Below, piece by piece: positions 51,064 to 59,290 of a stretch of 64,000 nucleotides of DNA. Below the pieces are notes generated by a model, which worked only from the letters and a program-made list of their open reading frames with translations, searched no databases and was not told where the DNA came from. Source of the stretch: Bacteriovoracaceae bacterium (GTDB taxonomy: Bacteria; Bdellovibrionota; Bacteriovoracia; Bacteriovoracales; Bacteriovoracaceae); the NCBI GenBank assembly GCA_016786485.1, contig JAEUWD010000056.1, forward strand, positions 1-64,000, read 5' to 3'. The number at the start of each line of letters is the position of its first letter. Position 1 is the stretch's first letter. The position numbers and the translations under genes are program-made.

Positions 51064-51585
51064 ATGATGAATATCGGACAATCCGTTGCGATTTTAATCG
51101 ACGGTAATAATATTGAAATTAGTTTACATCAACTTTATGGCGACAAAGGCCTCATGATCAATTTCGATCATTTGGTCCCACGTATTCTTGGAAATCGCTC
51201 ACTTAACCGTCTGATTTATTTCCGCGAAGGTAAAAGTATTTCATCCAAATTGGCCGAACGTTTACACAAAGATTATCACGGGTCGGTAACCCCGTGTCAC
51301 AAGTCAGCTGATATCCCGCTTACAATTAAGGCAACTCAACTTGCCAAAAAAGTTGATACTATCATTATTCTTTCCGGCGATTCTGATTATGTCGAATTAG
51401 TTGTTCACTTAAAATCGGAAGGGGTGCGAGTCGAAATCTGCTCGGTGCAAAAAACTACCGCGAGTGTGCTACTAGATGAAGCGGATTATTATCACCAAAT
51501 CACCATGGATGATTGTTTTAAAATCAATCAACCGAACGAACAGCACAGTAATAAGAAAAATAATAACAATAAAAGAAAAAGATAA
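51064..51585 (+). CDS. NYN/PIN-like (LabA/DUF88) domain protein
   Basis: The 173-aa protein matches the NYN domain: AILIDGNNIE near the start, IYFREG-type strand, KKVDTIIILSGDSDYVELVVHL and VRVEICSV, with the acidic residues of the PIN-like nuclease site kept. A basic Asn/Lys tail (KKNNNNKRKR) may bind RNA. It is probably an RNA-acting nuclease. Two ATG codons start the frame, after AGAGAGG. Confidence 0.85.
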   Translation: MMNIGQSVAILIDGNNIEISLHQLYGDKGLMINFDHLVPRILGNRSLNRLIYFREGKSISSKLAERLHKDYHGSVTPCHKSADIPLTIKATQLAKKVDTIIILSGDSDYVELVVHLKSEGVRVEICSVQKTTASVLLDEADYYHQITMDDCFKINQPNEQHSNKKNNNNKRKR

Positions 51586-51587
51586 GT

Positions 51588-52538
51588 TTATTTTTCAAAT
51601 GAACGCATAAATTCTCGACGTAATTCATGTTTAAGCTGAACATTTTTTTGCTTACACATAATTTCTAGACGCGAGAACTCATTCATCAAATGAATCAATT
51701 CAGGGCGCTTCCAATTTTTTGAAAGCGTAAGGATTTCTTTATCATACTTAGAAGCACGATTTTTCTTCTCAAGATAACTTGGATCGGCCAATTTCACGAG
51801 ATGCGACTGCATAAAAGCGAAAAAACTTCTTAACTCGTCGTAATCCATTTCTGAATTTAATAGCTGCTCATAAAAAGTTGAGAAATGCTTCTTGCTAAAA
51901 TCATTGGCTAAAGAAAAAATATCCATGCGCTCGAGCACTAAATTCGCCTCAAGATCACTTTTTTGAATCTCACTTTTTTCTGGCAAATTAATTTTTAAAA
52001 CATTGAGTGCATTAAAGATAGACAAAGGCTTATGCTGAATAATTTCTAAGAAATAATTTTTGGCCTCAAATGACAACTGAACATTGAGTTCGTCTGAAAT
52101 TAAGTCCAGCAACTTCCCGATTTCCCAAAATTTCGGTGCTTCAATCGTTACACAATCAGCAAAATATTCTTTTGAAAGCATATCAAATAAACCACTGCTG
52201 TGTTCGAAATAAAATAAAACTCGAGCTGTCGTTTTTGCAAGAGCACTCTTTAAATTTTCCCAATAATTTTTTGAGATATCCTCAGCGTTAAGAATACAGA
52301 TACAATCCTGCTGACCAAATAGGCTAAGTGATTCAAATTCGGCTTCAATCACATTTCTATTCACTTCTGCACCTAAATAAAGTTTTTTCTTATTTTCTCT
52401 CAAGTACAAAGGTAAACGACGATTAAATAAAACCGGAATCAACGGATCAAAAACTTGGAACGCTGTTATCTGGAATTTCTCATCCACAATCGTAGGACGA
52501 GTTTTGGTGAAATCCCAAACTTGCCACTTAGAATGCAT
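51588..52538 (-). CDS. holA: DNA polymerase III delta-subunit-like protein
   Basis: The 316-aa protein is a divergent HolA: a RecA-like N-terminal part without Walker motifs, then a lid and C-terminal helical collar (LANDFSKKHFSTFYEQLL, PELIHLMNEFSRLEIMCK). Position supports it: holA commonly lies directly downstream of lptE, as here (11-nt overlap). It would open the sliding clamp in the clamp loader. Sequence alone gives a moderate match. Confidence 0.72.
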   Translation of the reverse strand: MHSKWQVWDFTKTRPTIVDEKFQITAFQVFDPLIPVLFNRRLPLYLRENKKKLYLGAEVNRNVIEAEFESLSLFGQQDCICILNAEDISKNYWENLKSALAKTTARVLFYFEHSSGLFDMLSKEYFADCVTIEAPKFWEIGKLLDLISDELNVQLSFEAKNYFLEIIQHKPLSIFNALNVLKINLPEKSEIQKSDLEANLVLERMDIFSLANDFSKKHFSTFYEQLLNSEMDYDELRSFFAFMQSHLVKLADPSYLEKKNRASKYDKEILTLSKNWKRPELIHLMNEFSRLEIMCKQKNVQLKHELRREFMRSFEK

Positions 52539-53229
52539 AAATAATTAAATCCTTAAAATTCTGCTTAGCTGAAACAGCTAAGTTTTTAAGTGTTCTCTGA
52601 AGCGCACCACGGTTCTGTGTAGCATTCACGTTACCCGCATCGTTACCTGCGGTCTTATCGTAAATTTCGCGGTTAAACTGCTCCGTTAAAAAAAGCTCTT
52701 GATTAAAAACAACCTTTGAGCTGGATTCAATTTTATCTCCCAAAGAAGTTTGTAGGAGTGCTAACTCACTTTCCGTTGGGTGTTTAATAAGGATAAAACG
52801 AACACTCAAGTTAATTGAAGTGATCGCTGGAACGTAAAATTGATTTCGGTTGGCCGGATTCACGCTGTTAGGGGCCACTTCACTTGAAACTCGGTAACCT
52901 TCGTTTTGTATAGCTTGAGTCATTTTCTTTTTTGAATCAATAATACCAATTAAAACAGCATCAGCTTTGTCTGGCGACTCAGTTACTTCAAGGCCTGGAT
53001 ATTCACTTAATAACCACTTTATTTCTCGTGTAAAATTGGCAGAAACGTTTGAAAAAACACTTTTATTATAAAAAGTTGGAACATAAACCACGTTGATTCC
53101 ATATTGAGAAAAAGGATTGTCTCTTTTGGTAAAAGTATACGATGAGCATGACGCGACGAGTAGGAATAATAGCGAAAATTGAATAACGCGAATAGTTCTC
53201 ATAGATAAGGATTTATTACTTATTTTCAC
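52528..53229 (-). CDS. lptE: LptE-like LPS-assembly lipoprotein
   Basis: The 233-aa protein has a lipoprotein signal (LFLLVASCSSY) and LptE order: GINVVYVPTFYNKSVF...TREIKWLLSEYPGLEVTESPDKADAVLIGII. LptE plugs LptD in the outer membrane. The family call is helped by the downstream holA. GTG at 53229 is used; TATACT lies 8 nt before it with no ribosome site, so the mRNA may be leaderless. ATG 53202 is an alternative start. Confidence 0.75.
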   Translation of the reverse strand: MKISNKSLSMRTIRVIQFSLLFLLVASCSSYTFTKRDNPFSQYGINVVYVPTFYNKSVFSNVSANFTREIKWLLSEYPGLEVTESPDKADAVLIGIIDSKKKMTQAIQNEGYRVSSEVAPNSVNPANRNQFYVPAITSINLSVRFILIKHPTESELALLQTSLGDKIESSSKVVFNQELFLTEQFNREIYDKTAGNDAGNVNATQNRGALQRTLKNLAVSAKQNFKDLIIYAF

Positions 53230-53237
53230 TCAAATCA

Positions 53238-53245
53238 AGTATATT
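53238..53245. promoter_or_regulatory. overlapping divergent -10 boxes
   Basis: AGTATATT reads TATATT (53240-53245) 6 nt before ATG 53252 on the plus strand, and TATACT (53238-53243) 8 nt before GTG 53229 on the minus strand. Two leaderless-type starts would share one palindromic -10 region. Confidence 0.5.
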
Positions 53246-53251
53246 CCTAAA

Positions 53252-53761
53252 ATGTTTAAGAACCTGAATGAAATCCTAAATAATCCGAATGCTAAAAGGC
53301 AAAAAGGACAAAAAACCTCGTACCGTGACTATAGCGATGACATCTTGGATTTCGTGCAACTGGTGCAGAATTGGGACAAAATTGTAGGCACCAGCTTGGC
53401 CCAAAATAGCCAACCTTTAAAGATTCAAAACAGCACGCTTTTTGTACTGGTAAAACATTCTGTTTTTTCACAGGAACTCAATTTTTTGAGTGAAACTTTA
53501 AAGCAAAAAATTATTGAACATTTCCCTTCGTTACGAAGTTTTGTTTATCAAATAAAATACCTAAGCTCACCGCAATTTTTTCAGAAAAAAGCGGAACAAA
53601 AATTAGAGCAACAAATAAAACATTCACAGACTAATCACCCACAATCACCTTACTATTTGCAAAAAAAAGCTGAAGCGGAAAAAATCTTTTCCCATCTGGA
53701 AGATCGGGAAGCTAAAGACTTGCTCGTTTCACTTTACCTACAAACGCACGAAACAGATTAA
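53252..53761 (+). CDS. DUF721/DciA-like protein
   Basis: The 169-aa protein has the DUF721 core (NWDKIVGTSLAQNSQPLKIQNSTLFV...HSVFSQELNFLSETL), the domain of the DnaB helicase loader/recruiter DciA. A Lys/Gln-rich C-terminal extension follows. It probably binds DNA or the replicative helicase. Its promoter region is shared with lptE; the end overlaps the convergent methyltransferase by 24 nt. Confidence 0.75.
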   Translation: MFKNLNEILNNPNAKRQKGQKTSYRDYSDDILDFVQLVQNWDKIVGTSLAQNSQPLKIQNSTLFVLVKHSVFSQELNFLSETLKQKIIEHFPSLRSFVYQIKYLSSPQFFQKKAEQKLEQQIKHSQTNHPQSPYYLQKKAEAEKIFSHLEDREAKDLLVSLYLQTHETD

Positions 53762-54304
53762 GTGACAGGTTTTAAACTTCTGGCTGCTCTTAATATCTAA
53801 ATTATATTTGTGTGAAAGAGTAAAAAAATAATCTGGTGGCTCTATATGTACCAGAAAAAAATATCCACCAACTTCCAATTGTTTACCGACGGTCTGAAAT
53901 AATATCTCCAAACTATCAATCACAAAACTGCGACAGATTGCCTTATTTTTATTCGGAGAAATGAGATTAGCGGTTGTTGCAAAATAAGGTGGGTTGGAAA
54001 AAATAATATCTGGCTTTAAAGCATGAGTAAACTGACTCAGCGGCGCGTGAACAATTTCATATTCATGCTTAAAAAAATTCTCTGCATTTCTTTTTAGATG
54101 AGGAATAAATTCATCTTGGACTTCTACAAACACAATTTTATTTACTGGTCTTAATTGAGCAAACTCCAAAGCGATCACTCCACTTCCTGCACAGAGATCT
54201 AAAATATCAAAAGACTTCGACTGCGGTAAAAAAGAATTGGCAAACTTAACTAAACCAATCGAATCTTCAGAGAAACGGTAAAAATCAGGTTGTGAATAAT
54301 CCAT
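53738..54304 (-). CDS. SAM-dependent methyltransferase, TrmN6-like
   Basis: The 188-aa protein has motif I LDLCAGSGVIALEFA and the N6-adenine/Gln motif FSNPPYF, as in TrmN6/YfiC (tRNA1Val m6A37) and related small-domain methyltransferases. It lacks an N-terminal extension and is shorter than TrmN6 (~245 aa). The start overlaps the stop of the upstream gene by one base. The target (tRNA or rRNA adenine) is inferred. Confidence 0.85.
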   Translation of the reverse strand: MDYSQPDFYRFSEDSIGLVKFANSFLPQSKSFDILDLCAGSGVIALEFAQLRPVNKIVFVEVQDEFIPHLKRNAENFFKHEYEIVHAPLSQFTHALKPDIIFSNPPYFATTANLISPNKNKAICRSFVIDSLEILFQTVGKQLEVGGYFFLVHIEPPDYFFTLSHKYNLDIKSSQKFKTCHLICFVRL

Positions 54305-55386
54305 TAGTCACTCAGCCAGTGAATATAATCAAGATTGTAATCTCCAATAAACAATAAATTATAAATAGCGTAACTAACGGCAGTATTGGACTCAAGCATC
54401 GATAAATAGAAAGCGCGCTTCTCAACAAAAATCGGACGTTTATATTTCTGATTCACTTCAGAATAATGATTTTTAATACTTATATTTTCCATTAAGCGGA
54501 AGAACAAATCTTTCTGATAAAAAAAATGCGAATCATTTAATTCGGCCACCAGCTTAAGAATATCGGCCCGAAGTTGTTCATCACGCGGATAGTGATACTC
54601 AAACAACCAAAGAAAATTTTGAATTTGCGATTTAACAATTGGCAATTGCAGCGCTTTTTCAAGATAATCAACGGCTTCGTTCAAACTAGTGCGCTCGAGC
54701 AGCAACGGAAACCAAATAGTTGGATAAATAAGCCCGGAGGTAATTTTACGACTCTCCTCACGCAACGAATGCAATGAACGTTCGACATCAAAGAAATGTG
54801 CAAACTCTTCGTATTCTTTTAAGAAAAACCTTTTCGTTACCAGAAGTAACATTTCATACTTAATAGACTCTTCGAGATACTTTTCTAAATACTTAGTGGT
54901 TGCCAAAATATTTTCAATAACTTTTTTGCCTTGCTCTATCGATAATATATTTGGCGAAAAAATATTACTGTGTAAATCCAAAATATAAATTTGGTTTAAA
55001 TAAAAATTCACCTTTGCTTGATTGCCTAGCTGAGCATAAAAATAAATTTGTGCTAACAAACTAAAATAATCTGGAGTGTGTTTTTCTAGTTTTTCAAGCA
55101 TCGGTGCAAAAAGATGAATTTTTTCATTTTGTTTGCCTGGCACATCATTAAAAAGTGAATTATTCAAAAAAAGTTCGAGCGCTATATTTTTGTTTAATTT
55201 GCTTTTTTTAGATGCAATTAAAGCGAGATAGTCTTTACTGGTGTTAAGCGGAAATTTTATTCCGTGAATATCGTACCAATAACTCGGCTGACTCGTTTTG
55301 GTTTTAAGACATGCTTCAACATTATTTTTTAGTACACTCGTCAGTTCCAATTGGTACTTTAAAGTCACGAGCCACTGCAATGACAA
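54304..55386 (-). CDS. C-terminal part of a probably frameshifted GYF/TM protein
   Basis: The 360-aa frame is helical (TPR-like repeats, ~80-330) and would have to start at a TTG without a ribosome site. Its frame stays open 40 codons further upstream to 55506, with ordinary protein sequence (EPLESESYIIEPSISLF), and meets an A10 run within the upstream gene. Adding one A joins both frames into one ~640-aa protein. It is probably the periplasmic part of that protein rather than a separate gene. The methyltransferase follows with a one-base overlap. Confidence 0.7.
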   Translation of the reverse strand: MSLQWLVTLKYQLELTSVLKNNVEACLKTKTSQPSYWYDIHGIKFPLNTSKDYLALIASKKSKLNKNIALELFLNNSLFNDVPGKQNEKIHLFAPMLEKLEKHTPDYFSLLAQIYFYAQLGNQAKVNFYLNQIYILDLHSNIFSPNILSIEQGKKVIENILATTKYLEKYLEESIKYEMLLLVTKRFFLKEYEEFAHFFDVERSLHSLREESRKITSGLIYPTIWFPLLLERTSLNEAVDYLEKALQLPIVKSQIQNFLWLFEYHYPRDEQLRADILKLVAELNDSHFFYQKDLFFRLMENISIKNHYSEVNQKYKRPIFVEKRAFYLSMLESNTAVSYAIYNLLFIGDYNLDYIHWLSD

Positions 55387-55460
55387 TAAATTGTCGCAAT
55401 CAATTTTTTCATTTAAAACTCGCGGAAGAAACTTGAAGCCGAATAAACTTATGCTTGGTT

Positions 55461-56207
55461 CTATGATGTAACTTTCAGATTCGAGCGGCTCAGGAATAAA
55501 AATTCTTTTTTTTTTACGAGATGTTCTGATCCCTCTTGAGCATGAGCTGAATTAAAAGAAAATTTCTGTTCTAAAAAAGTTTTTATAAGAAGATTACGAT
55601 TATTAAAGGCCAGTACGGCCACGACTAGTAAAATCGCCGCCAAAACTAAAAGTAAGATATCGCTTAATTCTTTTTTATTTCCAAAATCTGTAATAGGAAT
55701 GGTTTCGGTCGAGACTGGAGCTGCCGCTACTTCTTCCGGTACAGCATCTGGTTCTATTTTTTCTTCACTGATGATACTAAATGTTTCGTTTTTTTTTTCT
55801 ACTGATTCACCAGTCGTCACAACTTCTTCCTGCTCTGGTGCTGCTACGGCTTCTTCAGGTTTTTTTGCTTCTTCCACATTAAAACTACCACTCGCTTCCA
55901 GCTCTTTAAGGTTGATGACTTGTGTACTATGTTTTTCAGCGACTGGGGTTGGTAGGGACTCAATTTCAAGTGTTGGCTCACTATCATCATCGTAGGTTGA
56001 AAGCGGATTAAAGCCTTGCATTTCTTCTTTAAGTAAAAAACGATCAACTAATTCTTTTTCTTTAATGTGAAACCAATATCCATTACCCGAACAAATTTCG
56101 TCTTCAAGTTTTATGGTCCCATTTTGGTAAAGCTCAAGGATTTTATCTTTTGTTACCGGGCCCCAAATATGATTGTCTTTAGTTCGAATTAGCCAATTCT
56201 TTTGCAT
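55461..56207 (-). CDS. GYF_2-domain membrane protein (N-terminal part)
   Basis: The 248-aa frame has an N-terminal GYF_2-like domain (WLIRTKDNHIWGPVTKDKI...GYWFHIKEKEL, ~4-58), an acidic Glu/Ala/Pro linker (~65-175), one transmembrane helix (~186-206) and a short external tail. In this frame it stops soon after an A10 run (55506-55515), giving the poor tail EFLFLSRSNLKVTS. A one-base shift there continues into the frame at 54304. GYF_2/TM proteins often act as secretion or envelope scaffolds. It follows the MCE gene by 36 nt, likely in the same operon. Confidence 0.78.
   Translation of the reverse strand: MQKNWLIRTKDNHIWGPVTKDKILELYQNGTIKLEDEICSGNGYWFHIKEKELVDRFLLKEEMQGFNPLSTYDDDSEPTLEIESLPTPVAEKHSTQVINLKELEASGSFNVEEAKKPEEAVAAPEQEEVVTTGESVEKKNETFSIISEEKIEPDAVPEEVAAAPVSTETIPITDFGNKKELSDILLLVLAAILLVVAVLAFNNRNLLIKTFLEQKFSFNSAHAQEGSEHLVKKKEFLFLSRSNLKVTS
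55506..55515 (-). other. A10 homopolymer, candidate frameshift site
   Basis: On the minus strand the message reads GTA followed by three AAA codons then GAA. An extra A (transcriptional slippage or a missed base) or a -1 ribosomal shift on AAA-AAA would move reading into the long downstream frame. Confidence 0.6.
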
Positions 56208-56243
56208 AATTAAACTGTAATGAATTTAGGGATTTAATTCAAG

Positions 56244-57620
56244 TTAATTAGAAATAAGGGCAATTAACGACGCTAAGTCTTGATCGGTGAATCTTAGGCC
56301 AGCGCTAATGGTAAATGTTTGATTACTCTCGGAAGAAATAAGATCCTCACCCGCTAATCGTAAGTACATCACGTTCCAAAACCTGAACTCTGTAATCAGT
56401 CTTAGGTTAGGTCCGATATCTTCCTGGTAATCAAAAAGTTCTGCTGAATAGCGCATACCATAATGAGGTAGTAAGTAATCGACCCCAACACCTCCGGTTG
56501 TCTCAAAAAGACCTGCACGGAATGCCCAACGCTGAATTCTTTTACCAAATTGTAGGTTTATCTTCATTGGATCTTTATCCAAAACACGCTTGTTCGTGAC
56601 AGTCGTTACGGCCCCAACTGTTTCTGTAGTTTCAGTTTCTTCGGCATTAAGTGGCCCATAATCATTTAAAACGAGACCAAGTCTAAAAAATCTTTCAGGA
56701 CCAGGGTACAAATCAATATCGATACGAGTGTCGCCGCCATTATCCGTATTTACGCCTGAATAAAGGGCCAGTTCAGCTTCAATATTGTTAATACGATTAA
56801 CTAAACGATTAATACCTGAAAGTGTTTGTGAAACTTGATCAACCACTTCGTCATCACGGAGAAGTTTACCGACGGTTCCCTTACCTGCTTTTAAATCTGC
56901 AATAACTTCACGAATATCGCTCATGGTTTTTCGAGCATCGGCTACCATTGGAGCAATATTGTTCATGGTTGAACCTTCCTCCAATCGATCCGTTTCATAA
57001 GCCAATTGTTCTGCAACACGAGTTAAATTCTTTAACATCTTATCGATGTTTTTATCATTCTCACGAATTGTACCAGTCACTTGCTTTAAATTTTCAGTTA
57101 CATCACGAATATTTTCGACAATTAATTTTACGACGTTTCTTTTTTGATCATCTTCTAGGGCGGCATTGATTTTCTTTACGACTTCTTTCACATCTACCAT
57201 GACATCAGAAATGTCGCGTGTGACGTCTTCAATCCCTCCACCAACTTTCGATGGAACTAAACTACCTTCTTTCAGACGTTGTGAATCTTCGGGTCCCAAA
57301 GCGATATCGAGATATTTATCTCCTAAGAAACCTACTGTCTTAATTTGCAGGACTGAATTTTTTGTAATCTTAACATCTTCTAAAACTTCAAAATTGATTA
57401 AAGCTTGAGTGCCTTGTAGTTCGATATTTTTGATTCGGCCTGCATTAATACCGGCAACTTTGATAGGAGTTTTTGGATAAATACCTGACGCATCGTTAAT
57501 AATGGTTCGATAACCGTAATAAGTTCCGAAACCCGATTGATTTGATGTAATTTTTAGTGACACTAGGACAGTGGATACAATAGCAGCCAATGTAATGAGC
57601 CCAACCTTTAATTCATTCAA
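56244..57620 (-). CDS. MCE/MlaD-family lipid-transport protein with C-terminal beta domain
   Basis: The 458-aa protein has one N-terminal membrane helix and an MCE domain (~35-125: YRTIINDASGIYPKTPIKVAGINAGRI, VGFLGDKYLDIALG), followed by a helical region (~130-270) and a C-terminal beta-rich domain (~290-458) of alternating strands ending in LRFTDQDLASLIALISN. MlaD itself stops after a short helix; the added domain looks like outer-membrane barrel sequence. It completes an E-F-D transporter moving phospholipids between membranes. Confidence 0.9.
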   Translation of the reverse strand: MNELKVGLITLAAIVSTVLVSLKITSNQSGFGTYYGYRTIINDASGIYPKTPIKVAGINAGRIKNIELQGTQALINFEVLEDVKITKNSVLQIKTVGFLGDKYLDIALGPEDSQRLKEGSLVPSKVGGGIEDVTRDISDVMVDVKEVVKKINAALEDDQKRNVVKLIVENIRDVTENLKQVTGTIRENDKNIDKMLKNLTRVAEQLAYETDRLEEGSTMNNIAPMVADARKTMSDIREVIADLKAGKGTVGKLLRDDEVVDQVSQTLSGINRLVNRINNIEAELALYSGVNTDNGGDTRIDIDLYPGPERFFRLGLVLNDYGPLNAEETETTETVGAVTTVTNKRVLDKDPMKINLQFGKRIQRWAFRAGLFETTGGVGVDYLLPHYGMRYSAELFDYQEDIGPNLRLITEFRFWNVMYLRLAGEDLISSESNQTFTISAGLRFTDQDLASLIALISN

Positions 57621-57681
57621 TCAAAGTTCTCCAATGCGCACCGTCGATATGACACGTACTAATATTAAATAATATCTCAAG

Positions 57682-58440
57682 TTATAACTCAAGGAATCTT
57701 CTTATAATAGGGTTTTGTGATTTTCTGAACTCATTTACAGGTAGGTGTTCAACCATCTGCCCATTCTCTAAAAAAGCCACGTAGTCAGAAATCTTAAGCG
57801 TGGCTTCAACGTCATGCGAAATAATAACTGAAGTCATCCGCTTATCGACATTATTTTTGGCGGTTTCTTTAATCAGATCATTAACCATTTTAGTGGTAAT
57901 CGGATCGAGACCCGTAGTTGGTTCATCATAAAGCATAATTTCAGGTTCTAGTGCTAACGCTCGTGCTAATCCAACTCGCTTTCGCATACCACCCGAAATT
58001 TCAGACGGTAGCTTATGAATCGAGTGTTCGGCCAAACCTACAGCTTTCATCAGTTCTCCAACTTTGCCCTGAATTTCGATTTCTTTTAATTTAGTAAACT
58101 CACGTAATGGAAAAGCGATATTTTCAAAAGTACTTAAAGAATCGAAAAGAGCAGCGTATTGAAAAAGCATTCCGAATTTTTTTCTAAATTCGCGAATTCG
58201 AAGTTCACTTAGTTCTGCAATATCACGACCCAAAACAATGACTTCTCCTGAAGTCGGCTTTATCAAACCCAAAATGTGTTTCAGTAAGGTTGATTTACCA
58301 GCACCAGAAAATCCTAAAATAGTTGTGATTTTTCCACGATGAACTTTAAAACTCAGATCATTTAAAACAGTATGTTCACCAAAAACTTTAGTCAGATTAT
58401 TAAATTCAATAGCGTATTCATCATGATCACGTATGTTCAT
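57682..58440 (-). CDS. mlaF: MlaF-type ABC transporter ATP-binding protein
   Basis: The ~252-aa protein has Walker A GFSGAGKSTLLKHI, signature SEISGGMRKRVGLARAL, Walker B IMLYDEPTTGLDP and the H-loop ISHDVE. MlaF pairs with MlaE to power lipid transport. The ATG at 58440 overlaps the mlaE stop by ATGA; the longer frame to 58503 only reads antisense sequence of mlaE's end. Confidence 0.94.
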   Translation of the reverse strand: MNIRDHDEYAIEFNNLTKVFGEHTVLNDLSFKVHRGKITTILGFSGAGKSTLLKHILGLIKPTSGEVIVLGRDIAELSELRIREFRKKFGMLFQYAALFDSLSTFENIAFPLREFTKLKEIEIQGKVGELMKAVGLAEHSIHKLPSEISGGMRKRVGLARALALEPEIMLYDEPTTGLDPITTKMVNDLIKETAKNNVDKRMTSVIISHDVEATLKISDYVAFLENGQMVEHLPVNEFRKSQNPIIRRFLEL

Positions 58441-59255
58441 AAAATTAAGGTTAAAATACTGGTTAGAAAAAAGTCGACAACCAGTACAATGACCATCCCC
58501 CACACTACGGCCAGGTTTGTCCCTCGACCTACACCTTCAGCTCCACCTTTAACTTGAAAACCGTGATAAGTTGCAATAATAGAAATTAAAAATCCAAATA
58601 CCATGGCCTTAATCAGACCTTCGTAAACATCTTTCATCTCTACAAATTCTGGAATTTTTGAAAGATAAGTCATTTCATCAATCGCCAAAACTTTTGTTCC
58701 GATTAACCATGAACCGAAATTTCCAATTAATAAAAAGATACTCGATAAAATAGGCAAACTCACAACAGTCGCTGCAATTCTTGGTACCGCTAAATATTGG
58801 TGGCTGTTAATGCCCATAACTTCAAGCGCATCCACTTGCTCTGTTACTTTCATGGTTCCGATGTTCGCCGCCATCGCTGCTCCACATCGACCAGAAATAA
58901 CCAGACCACCTAAAACGGGTGCAAGTTCTTTGGCCATACTGATAGCAACAACAGGGCCGATAAAAGAATCAAAACCTAACCCTGCAAAACCTAGATATGT
59001 TTGGTAAGCAAAAACGGCACCAGTAAAAATAGAAACAAGACCGATAATAAATAAACTTTTGTTCGCGACAAAATACATTTGATCGAAAAAAAGATGCCAA
59101 CGGTATGGTTTGCGAAACATCCAAAACATAACGCTGTTTAAATAACTGGTAAAACGCCCAAGTCCATTTAAAGTCTCAATGACTTTAGCGCCTAACAGTT
59201 CAACTGTTTTAGTGACCGCATGCTCTCGACTAATCATAGAGATTATTTCTACCAC
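58437..59255 (-). CDS. mlaE: MlaE-type ABC permease
   Basis: The ~270-aa membrane protein matches MlaE: FIGPVVAISMAKELAPVLGGLVISGRCGAAMAANIGTMKVTEQVDALEVMGI, cut by short turns, is the family's core. It is the inner-membrane permease of the Mla system. GTG 59255 or ATG 59237 may be the start; neither has a clear ribosome site. Alanine racemase lies 36 nt upstream on the same strand. Confidence 0.94.
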   Translation of the reverse strand: MVEIISMISREHAVTKTVELLGAKVIETLNGLGRFTSYLNSVMFWMFRKPYRWHLFFDQMYFVANKSLFIIGLVSIFTGAVFAYQTYLGFAGLGFDSFIGPVVAISMAKELAPVLGGLVISGRCGAAMAANIGTMKVTEQVDALEVMGINSHQYLAVPRIAATVVSLPILSSIFLLIGNFGSWLIGTKVLAIDEMTYLSKIPEFVEMKDVYEGLIKAMVFGFLISIIATYHGFQVKGGAEGVGRGTNLAVVWGMVIVLVVDFFLTSILTLIL

Positions 59256-59290
59256 TGACGGAAATTAAGGTAAATCTAAAAAGGCAAAGA

